Assembly: GCA_027924585.1 (NCBI GenBank)
Contig: BSBM01000125.1
Span: 6,143,001 to 6,207,000 of the forward strand
From: Larix kaempferi
Lineage: Eukaryota > Streptophyta > Pinopsida > Pinales > Pinaceae
Direction of reading: 5' to 3'
DNA length: 64,000 nt
Positions 1-12,300 of the stretch are shown here, piece after piece. The notes under the pieces were generated by a model. That model saw only the letters and a list, made by a program, of their open reading frames with translations. It was not told the DNA's origin and made no database searches. The translations under genes and the position numbers were made by a program. Each line of letters opens with the position of its first letter. The stretch's first letter is position 1.

Positions 1-1124
1 TATGCCCCGTGTCCAAGGCAAGTCTGTATGATATATGGGCCTTGCCACATGGATTCAAATTTTCCTTTCCCTGTTTTGTCATGGGCTTGATCGTAAACGA
101 GTACAAGGTCTCCTTCACTGAATGTTCATGGGTAAACATGTTTATCGTAGTGGAGTTTTGATCTATTCTTTGCAGCTTCGATTGTTTGTAGGGCTACACG
201 ACGATCCTCATCAGTTTGTTCTAGAAGAAGTAAACGTTCTTCAATTGGTGAAGTATCCGGGAGGAGTTCTATGGATATTTGTAATGTTGGGATCTGACAC
301 TCGATAGGGAGGGTGGATTCCACGCCGTGGACCAAATGGAAAGGGGTAAAACCAGTGGCGGTTTTAGTCAATGTGTGGTAAGCCCATAATGCGGGAAAAA
401 GTATGCGATGCCAATTGGACTTATGTCGGTCAACAGTGCGCTGGAGGATGGTCTTCAAAATTTTGTTGATAGCTTCAACCTAGCCGCTCCCTTGGGGGTA
501 GTAGGCGAAGGAGAAATGATGTTCAAACTTAAGGAGGGTTGATAACTCTCGCCAGATGAAGTCCTCAAAGTGAGAACCATGGTCTGAGACAAGTTGCTTT
601 GGTACTCCGAAACGAACTATAACATGGTTGAGGAAATAATGGGTTGCAGTGTCAGCTTTGCAGTTATAAAAAGGCATAGCTTCGGCCCATTTTGTAAAGT
701 AATTGATGGCCACAATGATGTGTTTATGGCTTCCTGCTGATGTGGGATTACAATCCATAAAGTCGATGGCCCATTTGCAAAAAGTTCCTACGGTAACTAT
801 TGGATGTAGGGGAGCGGGGGTTGTTCTTGCCTTCGGGGTAAAGAGCTAGCAGTTTTGGCAATGTTGGACTGCTGTGATGCAATCTGTGAATAATGAGGGC
901 CAAAAATAACCTACGCGGATTATCTTTTGAGCAGTGGCCATTCCTGAAAAATGGCCTCCGTAGGTGCCGCCGTGACAGTCATTAAGGACTTGTTTAGATT
1001 CTTCTCGAGAAAGGAAACGTCTTAGGATTGTGTCGATGCCACATCGATAGGGGACGTCACCTAAGAGGAGATAACGAGGGGCATGGTGACGAATGTGACG
1101 ACATCCGTCACGGTCGACATTGGG
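1..1124 (-). pseudogene. Element A integrase (partial, nonsense-broken)
   Basis: This is the retroviral-type integrase that inserts the cDNA copy into DNA. Reading down the minus strand there is an HHCC zinc finger (His residues near 960, the two Cys near 850-860). The catalytic core follows, with Asp in an AIDFMD context near 760, Asp in SDHGSHF near 580 and Glu in VEAINK near 470. The C-terminal GKGKF...WQGPY segment runs to the window edge. All three catalytic acidic residues are present. The frame is continuous with the RT upstream but carries TAG at 846-848, TAG at 480-482 and TGA at 126-128, so no full protein can be made. The C-terminus and stop lie outside the window. Confidence 0.88.
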
Positions 1125-2561
1125 TCAAAACTTTTGTGTACAAAGGTAAACCAAAATGTCACCGTACCAAGGGTCATCAGACGAAATGTTGAATAAATGG
1201 TTGTCAGTAAGGTTTGTATGGATAGATGGTGATGATGATGAGGATGGTAGGTTCATAATGAGCTGGGCGAGCGCTAAGGCTTTGATGCTCTTTGGAGTTT
1301 CAAAAATCAGGTTGTATTCTTGTAGGATAATCACCCATTTAGCTACGCGGCCTTGTAAAAGGCGACGTGTCAAGAGATAGACCATTGGGTTGGAATTTGT
1401 GACAACTATAGCGTGGTTAAGGAGAATGTAGTGGCGTAACTTCTGTACTGAAAAGACGATGGAGAGGGCCATTTTCTCTTCATGTGGGTAACGTAGTGGT
1501 GGGCCTGATAAGGTCTGGCTTACATAGTAAATGACATGCTCTTGATGAGCAGAGTCTTTTTGGACGAGTCCTCCAGAAACGGCATAGTCAGATGCTGAGA
1601 CATAAAGGATGAAGTCTCTTGTGAAATCTGAAGGAGAAATCAAGGGGGCATTAGTGAGTGCTTTCTTCAAGTCTGTGAAAGCTCCTTCCGCTTGGTTATC
1701 CCATACAAAACGAATATGTAGGCGTAGTAATCGAAGGAAACCATGAACGATCGTGGCATAATCGGGGACAAAGCGGCGGAGGAAGTTGGACTTCCCCTGA
1801 AGGCTTTGTAGCTGTCTTAGTGTGCGAGGTGATGGTAGGTCCACAATTGCTTGGAATTTTAACAGGTCTACAGTGATCCCTTTTTTTGAAATGACGAAAC
1901 CCAACAAATGGCCTGCTGGAACGCAAAAGACACACTTGAGTGGGTTCAAGCGGATTTTGTATTTTCGACAACGCAAGAAGACTTGTCGAAGATTTTCTAA
2001 ATGGTCAGATTGTTTCTTAGATCGAGTCGTGAGGTCGTCTAGATAAACCAATATGATGTTATTCAGGTCATGAAAAAAATAAGTCATGGCTCGTTGGAAA
2101 GTGGCTCCAACGTTCTTGAGACCGAAAGGCATGATGTGATCGGAGAAGGTACCCCATGGGGTGGTAAAAGCAGTCTTGTATTGATCTTCTTTATAGATTT
2201 TGATTTGGTTGTATCCGGAGAAGATGTCCATAAAAGAAAGTACCTCATGCCCCGCACATGCATCGATTAGTTGGTTGATAAATGGTGTTGGGAAGTTATC
2301 TTTGGGACAATCTAGATTGAGGTCGCGAAAGTCAGTACAGATGCGAATGGTGCCTACTTTTTTATTGACTGGTACTGGGTTCGAAACCCAGGCAGTATAT
2401 GCGATCGGGTATATGAAACATGCTGCCCGAAGCTTCTCAATCTCGGCCTTGACAACCGGAATCTTAGATGGGTGAATGGGGCGTTGTTTCTGGCAGACAG
2501 ATGGTGCATTGGGCCACGTGTCTATGTGATGTTCTACAATGTTAGGATCGAGACCAGGCAT
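1125..2561 (-). pseudogene. Element A reverse transcriptase and RNase H
   Basis: A 478-codon open stretch encodes the RT fingers and palm followed by RNase H. It opens with MPGLDP, the usual start of the RT region in this lineage. The polymerase active site reads LVYLDDL at about residues 170-176. The RNase H segment begins near residue 310 with LYVSASDYAVSG, where families usually have an Asp in the first position, so the first RNase H acidic residue may be lost. The stretch is in frame with the protease region upstream (TAG at 2574) and the integrase downstream (TGA at 1125). From about 3350 to the window start, pol is therefore one frame with only nonsense changes. Confidence 0.9.
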
Positions 2562-2573
2562 TTCAGTGTAAGA

Positions 2574-4617
2574 CTAGGCAAGGACATCACGAAACTCTTG
2601 GAAGAGCTTCTTATAGGCTTGGGTTTCCTTTTCAGTGCATGATGCACCTAGGGAGATAAGCTCGGGTTTTCCAGGGGTGGTGGAGATGTCGATTTTAATA
2701 ATAGGCGAAATGTTGGCCATATTACCCTCTTCAAAGGCATCAGGTGTTGGTATTGGATCTTTAAACCAATCTACCTTGGTTGGTAAAAAATATTTTGATT
2801 TGATAGACAGTTGGTTTGACGTGGTGGAGGTAGATGCCTTAGGGATGAAATATGACCGATGGTGCATATCATCCCAAGGATAGTCCGGTGCAGTAAGTGT
2901 TTCTAGAATCTCCTCATCGCTACGAAAGTAGTGTGTCATCAAATCAATCAATTTAGGCTTGTATGTGGTTGAAATCATATAAATGGTATTGATTTCTTCT
3001 GAAGGGGAAGATTCTGGGGGGAATATTTCTTCAATGAGAGGGGGTGATATCTCGAGGTCGGCATTGTTCAATTTGTATAGTGCTGCTCTATAATCTGGGA
3101 GATCAGGGCAGTGATGTGAATAATGGCCGCAGATGCCGCATATCGCACAAGAGTGGTTTGTGCGCAATGATTTATCGCGAGGCTGAGGGGGTAGTTCTAG
3201 TTTGACAACTAGAACGTTAGTGTCATCATCCAACATATTCATGTGTTCTTGAAGTGCTGGTAGTTGTGGACATTCATGGGTAGCATGGCCTATATAGTAG
3301 CACAAAGAGCACTTGGGGAGCACATGGTTTGTTGGGGGATTCTTTGGCAACTTAGGAGTTGATGGGGTGGAGCGGGTTGTGGGTCTAGTGGTATAGGTTT
3401 GTGGTCCTCTACCCCCATTGTAGCGAGATTGAGGGGGACATAACTAGAGGTTGATGAAGTGGCCCCTATTGGATGTGGTCGGTTTTGGGGGTTTGGTACG
3501 CCGGGTGGTGGACGGTTGGAAGTATTGATGGGTTGCACCCATTGTAAAATGACATTCGGTGTCGGGGGAGGGGCTGGGGCAGGTAGGTACCACACATGTA
3601 GTCCTAATATTAATCCTCGGAGGTTAAGTGTAGCCATGACCAGTGTGCTGATGGAGCCTAAAGGGGGGAATAAAAATGGGATAGTATGAATTGGTTTGGA
3701 TCCTATGTGACTAGGTACTGTTGGAGGTTGTGGCAATGGTTGAGGTTGTTGAGTATGTTGTTGTTCATTGTGAAAGAGGGTGCATAAATCAAATATTTCA
3801 GTTATCCAGAGAGGGGGTGGGATAGATGGGAAAGTGGTGGTCATGGGAGTATTCGAGTATATCCCGGATCCGACTGAGGAGACGAACGATGTGGGTGCAC
3901 TCTGAACGGGTTGTTCGATCATGGGAAGAACATTTTCAGGCATTTTGGGGCATTGGGATCATAGTATGTTATCTGGTCTATTTTGACTACGCGTCCTTAG
4001 TGGGGGAACATCATGAGGCGGAAAACTAAAGAAGCGAAAACTTTCATTTTATACATCTAGCTTCGTCCCAAAAGGAGATTGTAATCAAGCTGGGCATTGA
4101 TGACCTCTATATCTATGAGAACCAGTTTTCCCCCAAGCTGCACAGGTACGTTAACTAATAGGCCCTATGGTTGAGCTGAACGACCATCATAGGCTCGTAA
4201 TGTGGTATTTGATGGTTGTAGTGTGGGGGATCCAAGCTTCTACCAAACAAGATTTGACATAACGCAGGTGGAGGCACCTTCGTCGATGATGCATCGATTT
4301 ATGACAAGGTTTTGAATGGATACAGAAACTTGAAAAGCCAATGTTGAAGGCAATCGAGGTTCTGCATGTTCTAAGTCAAATTCCATCATATGGGAGTCGT
4401 TAGGGTCTATGGCACTAATGGAAAACAACAACAATTTCTTCTGTGTAGGGCAGTTCTTTAGGACTTTGAGAGCGGACATAGCAGCAGGGGATTGTGCTAA
4501 GTCTTCTACAATGTTATAGTTTAAAGCTGCACGTGCATTAGGGTTGTTTTTTATGCGTCGTAGGGAAAAATGAGGGGCTTTAGGACCCCCCTCCATTGGC
4601 ATATTAGGTATGCGCAA
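2574..4617 (-). pseudogene. Element A protease and post-protease zinc knuckles
   Basis: The retropepsin signature appears near 4270 as IIDEGASTCVMS, preceded by the SIQNLVINRC strand. It is the aspartic protease that cuts the Gag-Pol polyprotein. Downstream, at about 3140-3300, are two CCHC knuckles (CSLCYYIGHATHEC and CAICGICGHYSHHC). They lie between protease and RT, not inside Gag. At least two frameshifts separate the protease block (4240-4617), the middle block (3290-3943) and the knuckle block (2574-3350). A TAG at 2574-2576 sits where element B has a Trp codon just before the RT. The whole block aligns with the better-preserved copy in B at 15669-18128. Confidence 0.85.
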
Positions 4618-5253
4618 CGGTTGATTCGTTGGAAGAGTGCTTGTGGATGGATCAATGGGCGTGGTTTTAGGAGTTGAACTGTATTGGTTCCGACGGGTCT
4701 AAAGGTTGATATCATTAGATGACATCATTAATAGATGGTGAGTGTTCGACTCTGTATTCTGGTAATCATTTGCAGTATAGGTGATCTACAGTTGTGTGGA
4801 AACAGATCCTTGTGGGGGATCCATTGAGTGGGTGTTTAATACTCCTTGGTTGGGCAGAGGATTCTGCAATATCATGGGTTGCGGTTGAGGAGGTGGTTCC
4901 TGCTGCGCAACATGTCCTTGTCATTGGGTGTCATCGGTCCAGAGTTGACGTGCTCGGTCCAAATGGGGGAAATTATGCGTGTAATGGCCGTAGACTCCGC
5001 ATATGGAACACAGGTGGTTTGTTCTCAAATTAGGATTTTTTCCCTGTTTTGGTGGACGATCAGGGTTTTGATTTGCAGGAGCAGCATTATTGTTATTGGG
5101 AGGATTAGGTGGCTATCCTCCTTGGTTTTGTTGTTGGTTATTTCCGCGGTTGCGTCCTCTTCCGCGATTATGTTGACCTCCTTGATTTCACTGGTTGTTC
5201 TGGTTTTGAGGTTGGTTTTGCTGTGCGTATACATGCCCTTGGGAAGTAGGTGG
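4618..5253 (-). pseudogene. Element A gag, C-terminal part with degenerate zinc knuckle
   Basis: Minus-strand translation near 4970-5030 gives CSICGVYGHYTHNF, a zinc knuckle whose fourth ligand is Phe instead of Cys, followed by a text resembling the ERARQLWTDDAH segment of B. The region is low-complexity (Asn, Gln, Pro rich) and no long frame survives. It ends at the B insertion site, where GGTGG (5249-5253) is repeated at 22688-22692. It would nucleate packaging of the element's RNA. Confidence 0.7.
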
Positions 5254-5975
5254 TGTTGGCCCGGTTTTGCAACCAGGCTTAGTGCTATGGGCACCTGCTA
5301 ACTAGTAGCAGCAGTTTCAATGGAAATAAATAACAATAAACTAATTAAACAAGACTAACCATGGATCTATGCAAAGATATTAAGCAAATAACAAAAATAA
5401 TTTAAAATCAAGAACAAGATAATGTAAAATAATGAATTTGTATTGAAAGAATGGGGCAAGCAAGTGCTTGCGGAATCAATACCTCTAATGATGATGTTGA
5501 ATGGCTCCAAGGATGAGCAACTCCAATCTCCAATGGTCTCTTCTCCAATGTGGTTTGCAATGGCTAAAATGCTCAAGGGAGATTTCAGCAGCATAAGGAT
5601 GAGATAATGGATGGATGTGAAATGAGGAGCCCCTACCACCTTTTTATAGGTTTTGGTGGTGGGAAATACCATTTGTGGTTTTGTGGAAACCAAATGGTAT
5701 TGACCAACATGGTTTAGGTACTTTTCCCTCCTTTTTCCTTTTTTGAATAAAAATAATATTTTAATTCCCTTTTTAATATTTTTGGGAATTTGGACCCTTT
5801 TTGAGGGTTTTTTATGATTTTCTTGGAAAAATAATCTTTTTTTAATGGAAAAAGGGGTGTACTAAGGTCTTTTGGTGACCTTTTGTTGGTTTCAGAGGCT
5901 CAGATGGTGGAAAAGTGGACAAATGGGTCATGTGAATAAGGGAATGAGCTAGTGAGCACTTTTTAGGTGTTAACA
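5254..5975 (-). repeat. Element B 3' LTR
   Basis: It begins TGTTGGCCCG and ends GTGTTAACA on the plus strand, with TGTT/AACA terminal inverted repeats. It matches 21966-22687 over its whole length with very few substitutions (for example at 5478 and near 5718). The bases at 5976-5990 read on the minus strand as a purine-rich CAGGGGGCAATC, a plausible polypurine tract. The minus-strand TATA-like CTATAAAAAGG lies at about 5638-5650. A 108-codon open stretch inside the LTR (5367-5693) is present in both LTRs and is not a gene. Confidence 0.95.
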
Positions 5976-6797
5976 GATTGCCCCCTGATGTGTGAGGGCA
6001 GAAGCTCATCGTATGGCTGATAGACATCATAGTTCTTTTGTCCTTTTTTCTGGGGTTTAGGGGAGAGAAGAGACCGGTTGGAGATTGGAGCCACGGCCCT
6101 TGGAAGCTGCAAAAACAAAAAATATTACATGACCTCAATATGAATGAGGTATAATCTCTGATGAAGGACAAGGTGGGCATTCCCATGCTCGTATCAAGAC
6201 ATATACAAAACAATTAGTCCCAAGAAGGGGGATCTAATACATAGAAATATACTGGTACATCATAATGGTCCAGATGGGACATTATTGTGGGATATAGTCA
6301 TGATCATGGCTGATCTCAATAACTGATACACTGGAATAACTGTTGAACTGCTAAAACTGAAGGTGTTCAACATCTGTATGAACTTAATGACTGTGAGCCA
6401 TCTCTGGGAAGTATTTGTATCTCTATACTCGAGGGAGTATAAAACTGGGGTACATCTGAATACTGTCGCCATATGCAACCCGGATATCTATAGAAAAATT
6501 GTAACTGGTTGTATCCATAGGTAGACTCTCAAATGTGGAGGAGCCAGGTGGTATCCGGGGTCTTCGACTAATAACTGAATGGACCAATACCCTGTGCGAT
6601 TCTCAACGATGCGATCAAGGTGTTGAAGTCGAGCATGTGAGAAACAACCATTCGGAGAGGCATTGAGGATTCCTCTCGAAATGATTCGTAGGCACTCATC
6701 ATAAATGGTAATGAGTCCAAGACACAGGGACCTCTCGGTCTATCCTCTGGAATCAATGTGGTTGTCGTCGACAGAGGGAGACCAGCAACTAACAAGG
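5976..6797 (-). other. Element B 3' region, possible old coding remnant
   Basis: A 122-codon minus-strand stretch (6568-6936) and two shorter ones (6260-6478, 5842-6213) suggest coding origin but match no family I recognise. Removing the nested unit 6798-13826 would bring this stretch next to the minus-strand frame at 13832-14311, though the frames then differ by one base. It could be the decayed 3' end of an extra ORF of element B. CAAGG at 6793-6797 is the left half of the nested unit's putative target duplication. Confidence 0.35.
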
Positions 6798-7049
6798 TGT
6801 TGTTGCAGCAACACCCCTCCCCAAAATTTTGAACATGTTGGGGCCCCTCCTGTATTTTTGTAGAAAGTTTACCTGACAAGCCATCCCAGCCGTCAGCTCT
6901 GTTTTCAACATAAAATCGTATTTCCCTGCTGAACATCTTGCCATCAATCCTTCCATGTTTTCCCCAAAGAGCCAGAAGATAACTTAGTTTTTTCCTCTAC
7001 GTTTTGGAATATTTCGGACTATCTCCCCGACTTCAAAGACAAACATCCA

Positions 7050-8115
7050 ACCTTTCCGAAAGGGGGACTGAGATTCTCTTTGTCAAAATCTGCGGAAGCT
7101 ATTGAAACTTAGTTCCCGAAACGACAGAAGCTTTCGCTCAAGCCTTCCGCAACCGCGGAAAGATTTCGGTTTGCTCCTCAAATGGCGGAGGCCATTCTCA
7201 TAGACTGCACGCCTTAGCCTTCCGAAGTAAAAGGACTTGGAAAATTTTCGATCGTTGCTTCTGCGGAACGGTTCAAGTTCCGAAATGACTTAGCTCCCGA
7301 AACGGCGGAGCCCTTCACTCAAGCCTTCCGCAACCGCGGAAAGGTTCCGGCTTTCCTCCCGAAATGGTGGGACTCATTCGCCTTAGTCTCCCGAAAAGCA
7401 CTTAGAACACTTTTCAACCGTCCGCGGAGAGATTGGAGTTTTCTTCCCGAAACGGCAGAGACAGTTCGTAAAACGCTCCGAAACAGCGGAAGGACTTAGG
7501 AAAGACGCCCGAAAAGGTCGGATTGGTTTGTTAAAATTGCGAAAGATTTTGATGAAACCCTCCCGAAACTGCGGAAGCCATCCGCATAAGTCCCGCGGAA
7601 GAATTCACGATTTCCTTCCGAAGCTATGAAAGAACTTAGAATTTTTTTTTTCGGAGAACCATCGCGGAAGCCTTCGGGCTATCCTCCCGAAACCGCGGAA
7701 GCCTTCGGGCTATCCTCCCGAAACGGCGGAACCCAACCACTTAAACCGCTCGGAAAAGGACTTCGAAACGATCCCGGGAAACTGTGTGGAAGAGTATAAG
7801 TTTTCCTTCCGAAACGGCGGAAGCCATTCACGAAATCCTTCCGAAACTAGCGGGAGCCTTCGCCATACCTTCCCGAAAATCAACGAGACTTTGAAAGTTT
7901 TGGTTTGCGGAAGCTTTCGCAAACAGCTCCCGCAAGGGCGGGAGTCTTGGCGTTACTCGTCCAAGACGCGGAGGTCTTTCGCGGAAGGCTTCGAGTTTCC
8001 TTTCCGAAATGAGCCCCGAAACGGCGGGAGCTTTCGTTGAACCCTTCCGCAACGGTGGATACGATTCGCAATCTGGTCCCGCGAATGGCGGTCGCACGGA
8101 AACCGAGGTACTTCG
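7050..8115. repeat. GC-rich palindromic micro-repeat array
   Basis: About one kilobase is packed with variants of CCCGAAACNGCGGAAGCC, CTTCCGCAACCGCGGAAG and ACTTAGAAA spacers. Each unit is a short imperfect inverted repeat (TTCCG...CGGAA or CCG...CGG), repeated irregularly every 25-60 bases. Two neighbouring units near 7675-7730 are exact repeats of GAAGCCTTCGGGCTATCCTC. The region is far more GC-rich than its surroundings. It creates many short spurious open frames on both strands. Its position upstream of the large ORF suggests a promoter, enhancer or chromatin-binding role, which is inference only. Confidence 0.85.
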
Positions 8116-9372
8116 ACATGACCGCGGCGGGCGGCGTATTCAAGCCACATTTTAATGGCGCCAACCACCAACCTTAATGCTCGCACGTGCCCGTTTTTGT
8201 TTAAATATACGGTAGGGGTCGAACCAATGCACCATTGTTTCGATTGGCCAACGACGTGCGACGCCGTGCAAATCGCTCCAGCTCACCTCGCTCATCCGTG
8301 CTCGCGGCCACCTCGCTCAAGCGATCCCCACGGTGCCAGGTAGGATTCTAACCTGGAATTTCGCCATTGGGTTATCTTTTGTAGGAAAACAATGGGTTTT
8401 AGTGGGATTTTGACGGGCAAAACACCCATAAAGGGCTATGTTTTGCCCGTCAGATACGGTTGAAAGGAGTTTTCGTCATTCAAAATCGTCATAGGCATTG
8501 ATTTATACATTGATATTTCTTATTTTATTGAGTAAAGGCGGTTGGTGCAGGCCGTTAACCTTGTCCGTCTTACCCCCCGGGCCGCGCACCTCGTTTTGGA
8601 GAATTTGTCGAAGCCCCATGGGATTTCCATGTCCCCGGCCGTAAACTCAGGACTTAAAACCTTGGGCCCTTCCGCAAGCCTCAGCCCCAACACGCCCTCT
8701 ACTTAAGGCAAAACCCGGTCCCAGCCGCCATTGTCCCGTTCAAAACCCGTGAACGTCCAAGCCGCACGAGCTGAAACCTGAAGCCATGGCCGCCCTAGCA
8801 CTCCCCGTCAGCATATCCCCGGTGCCGTCACCTTCGCTCAGACTAGAGTCTCCCGTAGAGTACCTTGGCGGGTGGCCGCGCGTGACGATGGCAGTCAAAG
8901 CCCTCACCGAGTCGAAAATGCGAAAGGGGCTCCCTTGTCGTCACAAAGTCTTCTCAACCCGCGTCTCCCCGCCATTAACCTCTCCGACCGCAGCTATAAT
9001 GAAAGACACCCCCATCCGCAGGGTGGAACCAAAAACCAACGGTGTCCGCAATTCGCCTATCGAGCCGAAAACCGATGGCTTCTGCAATTCCCCAAGGCTC
9101 ACCCGAAGGCCCATTGCTTCCGCAAATCGCCTATCGGTCCGAAAACCAATGGCTTCCGCAACACAACCTATCCCCGCAAAAGCAACCCAATCCCATCCTT
9201 TTAAGAGATTCAAGTGCTTCAATTTATGTTTCGTATTAAAATAGTAACAGCTTCATTGTGCTTATCATATTTGATATAGTATCAAAACAATGATGCTTTT
9301 TGTTAAAACCTCACAGCATGTTGCTCAAGATCATGATGAATTGTATATGGATGTTATCAGGGATAATTCAAG
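8116..9372 (+). promoter_or_regulatory. Spacer and possible promoter/leader of the 1074-codon ORF
   Basis: A TTTAAATATA element sits at about 8198-8207 just past the GC-rich array, in the position of a core promoter. The rest is moderately GC-rich with no convincing coding frame. At 9025-9180 a short tandem motif (AAAACCRATGGCTTCYGCAA variants) occurs three times and makes open frames that I regard as repeats. The last 100 bases before the ORF are AT-rich. A TGTTATCAGGG near 9352 faintly recalls a copia-type primer site but is too poor to call. Confidence 0.3.
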
Positions 9373-12300
9373 ATGCCGAAAACCGGTAAGAAGAAGGCGA
9401 AGATGACAGAAAAGAAACCTGCCCCTCTCAAGATTGAAACCTCGCTCCAGGACACTAGGTGCACCACTGGTGTCCGTCCAGAAATCAGATGGGATGACAT
9501 CTATAGAATGATCAGGGACCAAGAAATCCCAGATATGTTGTTGGAAGAAGCACCAATCTATCAAAATATCATAGCCTCAGGCATAACTAGAGCCGCTACC
9601 CGCCCTGAGCTATTCCCCTGTGCTGAAGTGATCGGGTGGATACTCCAACATGCAGATGCTGAAGGGAGAGTGATAAATGATAGCGGGAAAGTGGCTATTG
9701 CCTCGTTTCATCCCGCGTATATTGCGGCGGCCTACAGATTTCCCCGTGTCCAACAAGCTCTGACTGACGAATGGTTGGGCCAAATGGATAACGTCGAGAT
9801 GGCCAAGAAGCTATTGAGGGGAGGGAAGCATTTGAGAAAGAAGGGAAATGATGAATATGACGTACAGAACCTGAGGGCCCCTTTCAGATTGATCGCTTTA
9901 ATGCTGTGCAGAATATTCGGCATGCCCAATGGCACAGTATACAAGATTCAGTGGGTCCCTATCATTCACTATGTGGCATTTCAGGGGACAGTGTTTGACT
10001 GGGCCACTATCCTGTCGGATAGTCTGGCCTCGATGATAGATGCTAAGCCAGGACTGGCCTTGAAGAAGGCTGAATTCTTCATGTCTTCATACCTGATAGA
10101 TTGTATCTTGGCCAAGATAGAGTTCCCCAAATTGGGGTGTACATGGGATAGGGCCACCGCCCCGGTCTACATCGCATTCAAGATGTTGTGGGCTCAGAAT
10201 TACAAGCCCAGCTACAAACTCATCTGTGAGGAGTTCATCATGCCCCTATACGAGAAAATGTTCAAGGAAGAACCAAATTGCTTGTCACAAAATGCTTTGG
10301 AAGTCCTTGAGGATTATGGGGACTTTTACTTTTCAGAACAAGGTACCTACCTGAGAATGTTCGGAGGGACTAAGCCCCCATACATATTGCCGCAGTATGC
10401 CACAGACTATGTGGTGCTCAAGGAAGCAGTAAGACAACTCTTCTTGGATGGGAATGGGGCATTCCTCCACAAGCTACACAAGGCTTCCTTTCCCCCCCTA
10501 CCTTTCTGCATAGGTGCTTACAAGTTTTCAGGGGTGGCCTCTGCCGACGAATTTGTTCAAGAGTTGAAGGCCTTCCACTTCGGTGAGGTCATCTTCCACA
10601 GGAACGACAGAAAGGGTAAAGTGGCCGAGCATTGCAAGGGGAACTATGCTCACTTCGAATACTCCCACTACCCCGATGCCAAGGAGGAAACATTCAGAGG
10701 CATCAGCAACATGACTGAGCTACGGATCTGTCGCCAAGGTACTGGAGCGAGCTCTAGCTCAACCAAAGCCCAGAAGACCATCCAGCAAAAGGAGAAAGAA
10801 GCCGAGGATGCCCGAGCTCAGGAAGAGCTCAGATTAAGAGAAGAGGCAAGGTTACAGCAGGAAGTCGAGGAAGCAAAAAGGCAGCAAGAAGCCGAAAATG
10901 AAAGACTGCGGAAAGAGGCTGAAGAAGCCCAAAAGCAGAAAGAAGCAGAGACTGAGCAAGCTGAGGCAAGAAAGAAGGCGGAGGAAGAATTGAAGACAAG
11001 GGAAGATGCCGAGGCAGGTGGATCCGGTGTCCAAGACATGGAGATAGACACCCCTCAAGCAGGTGGCTCTGGTACCCAAAGGGAAGGAACAGACCCTGCT
11101 CAGGAAGTCCGGACCCCACCTATGGAAGAAGACATAGACATCATAAACCGACCAATTGTCCCGTACACTCCATCAGGGAAACGTACGGTGTCCAAATGGA
11201 ATGAGTTTGTTTATGATAAGAAAAGAAAAGAAATGGTCCTCCAATCAGAAGAGAGGATTAAAAGTCCCTTCCATGAAGACATTGTGACTCACCGGGAGGT
11301 CACCGTCATGCAAAACACGGATCAAGATCCCATTGCTATGGCATCCGCAGTTATAGCAACAGCAAAGGCATCATTTGCCAATGTAGACGGTATAGTCAAA
11401 GAAAATATATTGACAAAGAAGAGAGCACGCACCCTGCAACAAAATGTGGCTAATGAGCAAGCCCAAAGAGATCTGGCAGTAAACAAATATAATTGCTTGT
11501 ACGCTGAGCATAGGGAGCTGTCAAACAAGTACAGCCAGCTGGAAGAGGAAAAGGACCAGCTAACACTTCAAATGATGATTGTGGAAGCAGAGAAGAATGG
11601 TGCAGAAGAAAAGGCATCTCTGCTAAAAGCAGACAAGCAAATGTTAGCTGAGCGTTTAGAGCAAGCAGAGAGCAGAACCATAGACCTATCTCCCTTCCAC
11701 GAGCTGTCATGCAATATCCTGCAGCAAGTGTATGGCTCCCAGGAGCTAATCACTGATGAGGTATGCAAACTCAAGGCCATGATGGTTAGGCTAAAAGAGG
11801 TTAATACGGAAGCCCACAGGCTCAAAGCTAAGAATACCCGTGTCAAGGCAAATGTCATAAGTCAGATGGCATGGAGAGAAGGGAAAGGAGGTTTCCCCCC
11901 GCATCTTCCTTTTAAGGCCGTGGAAGATTTTAATGAAGATATAGCCTTGTTGGAGTTTGGAAGGAACTGTGCAAATAAGCTGATGGCCAGTGTGCAGAGG
12001 ACAACAGATAGAATCAACAACCTATACCAAAAGCTCAAAGGAGTCCATGACAACTGCACATTGAGTTTCCCTCAGACCCTAGAAGACTTCCCGGAAAAGG
12101 AGCAGCGGTTGTCTCAACTGAAAGAAGAGCTAGGCGTCCAGATGGAGTATGTGAAAAGTATTGATGTCCTGGCCATGGATGATCTCCAACATTACATCGG
12201 TTCATCAACACTTCACAATCATCTGCTGAAGGAAGCGTATCAAGTTGCTGAAGCAGAAGTACAAAGCATTAAAACAGAGCTCGGGAAGAATGTGACTTCT

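Larger units (their letters stand above)
1..5253 (-). mobile_element. Element A, 3' part: decayed Ty3/gypsy retrotransposon
   Basis: Read on the minus strand this stretch carries the C-terminal part of gag, protease, two zinc knuckles, reverse transcriptase, RNase H and integrase, the Ty3/gypsy order. The 3' LTR lies beyond the window start. The gag region stops abruptly at 5253, where element B is inserted, and resumes at 22688. Joining the two flanks gives a gag text that aligns with the uninterrupted gag of B around 18400. The codons are broken mostly by nonsense changes, so A is old. The lineage is probably Tat/Ogre-like from the primer site and long leader, but that is an inference. Confidence 0.9.

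Noticed and set aside
5367-5693. 108-codon minus-strand frame, also at 22079-22405
   Set aside because: It lies inside both LTRs of B, is AT-rich and has no domain; duplication of the LTR explains the second copy.
7050-8115. CRISPR-like array from regular repeats
   Set aside because: Units are degenerate, irregularly spaced foldbacks without unique constant-length spacers, in a plant genome; it is a GC-rich micro-repeat array.
7710-9244. Several overlapping frames on both strands
   Set aside because: They translate the palindromic array and the AAAACCRATGG repeat in different frames; no domain and no consistent codon use.
6798-9372. A 2.5-kb 5' LTR of the W-x-x-I-Y unit
   Set aside because: No matching copy could be found at 11300-13826, most of which is coding, so calling it an LTR is not supported.
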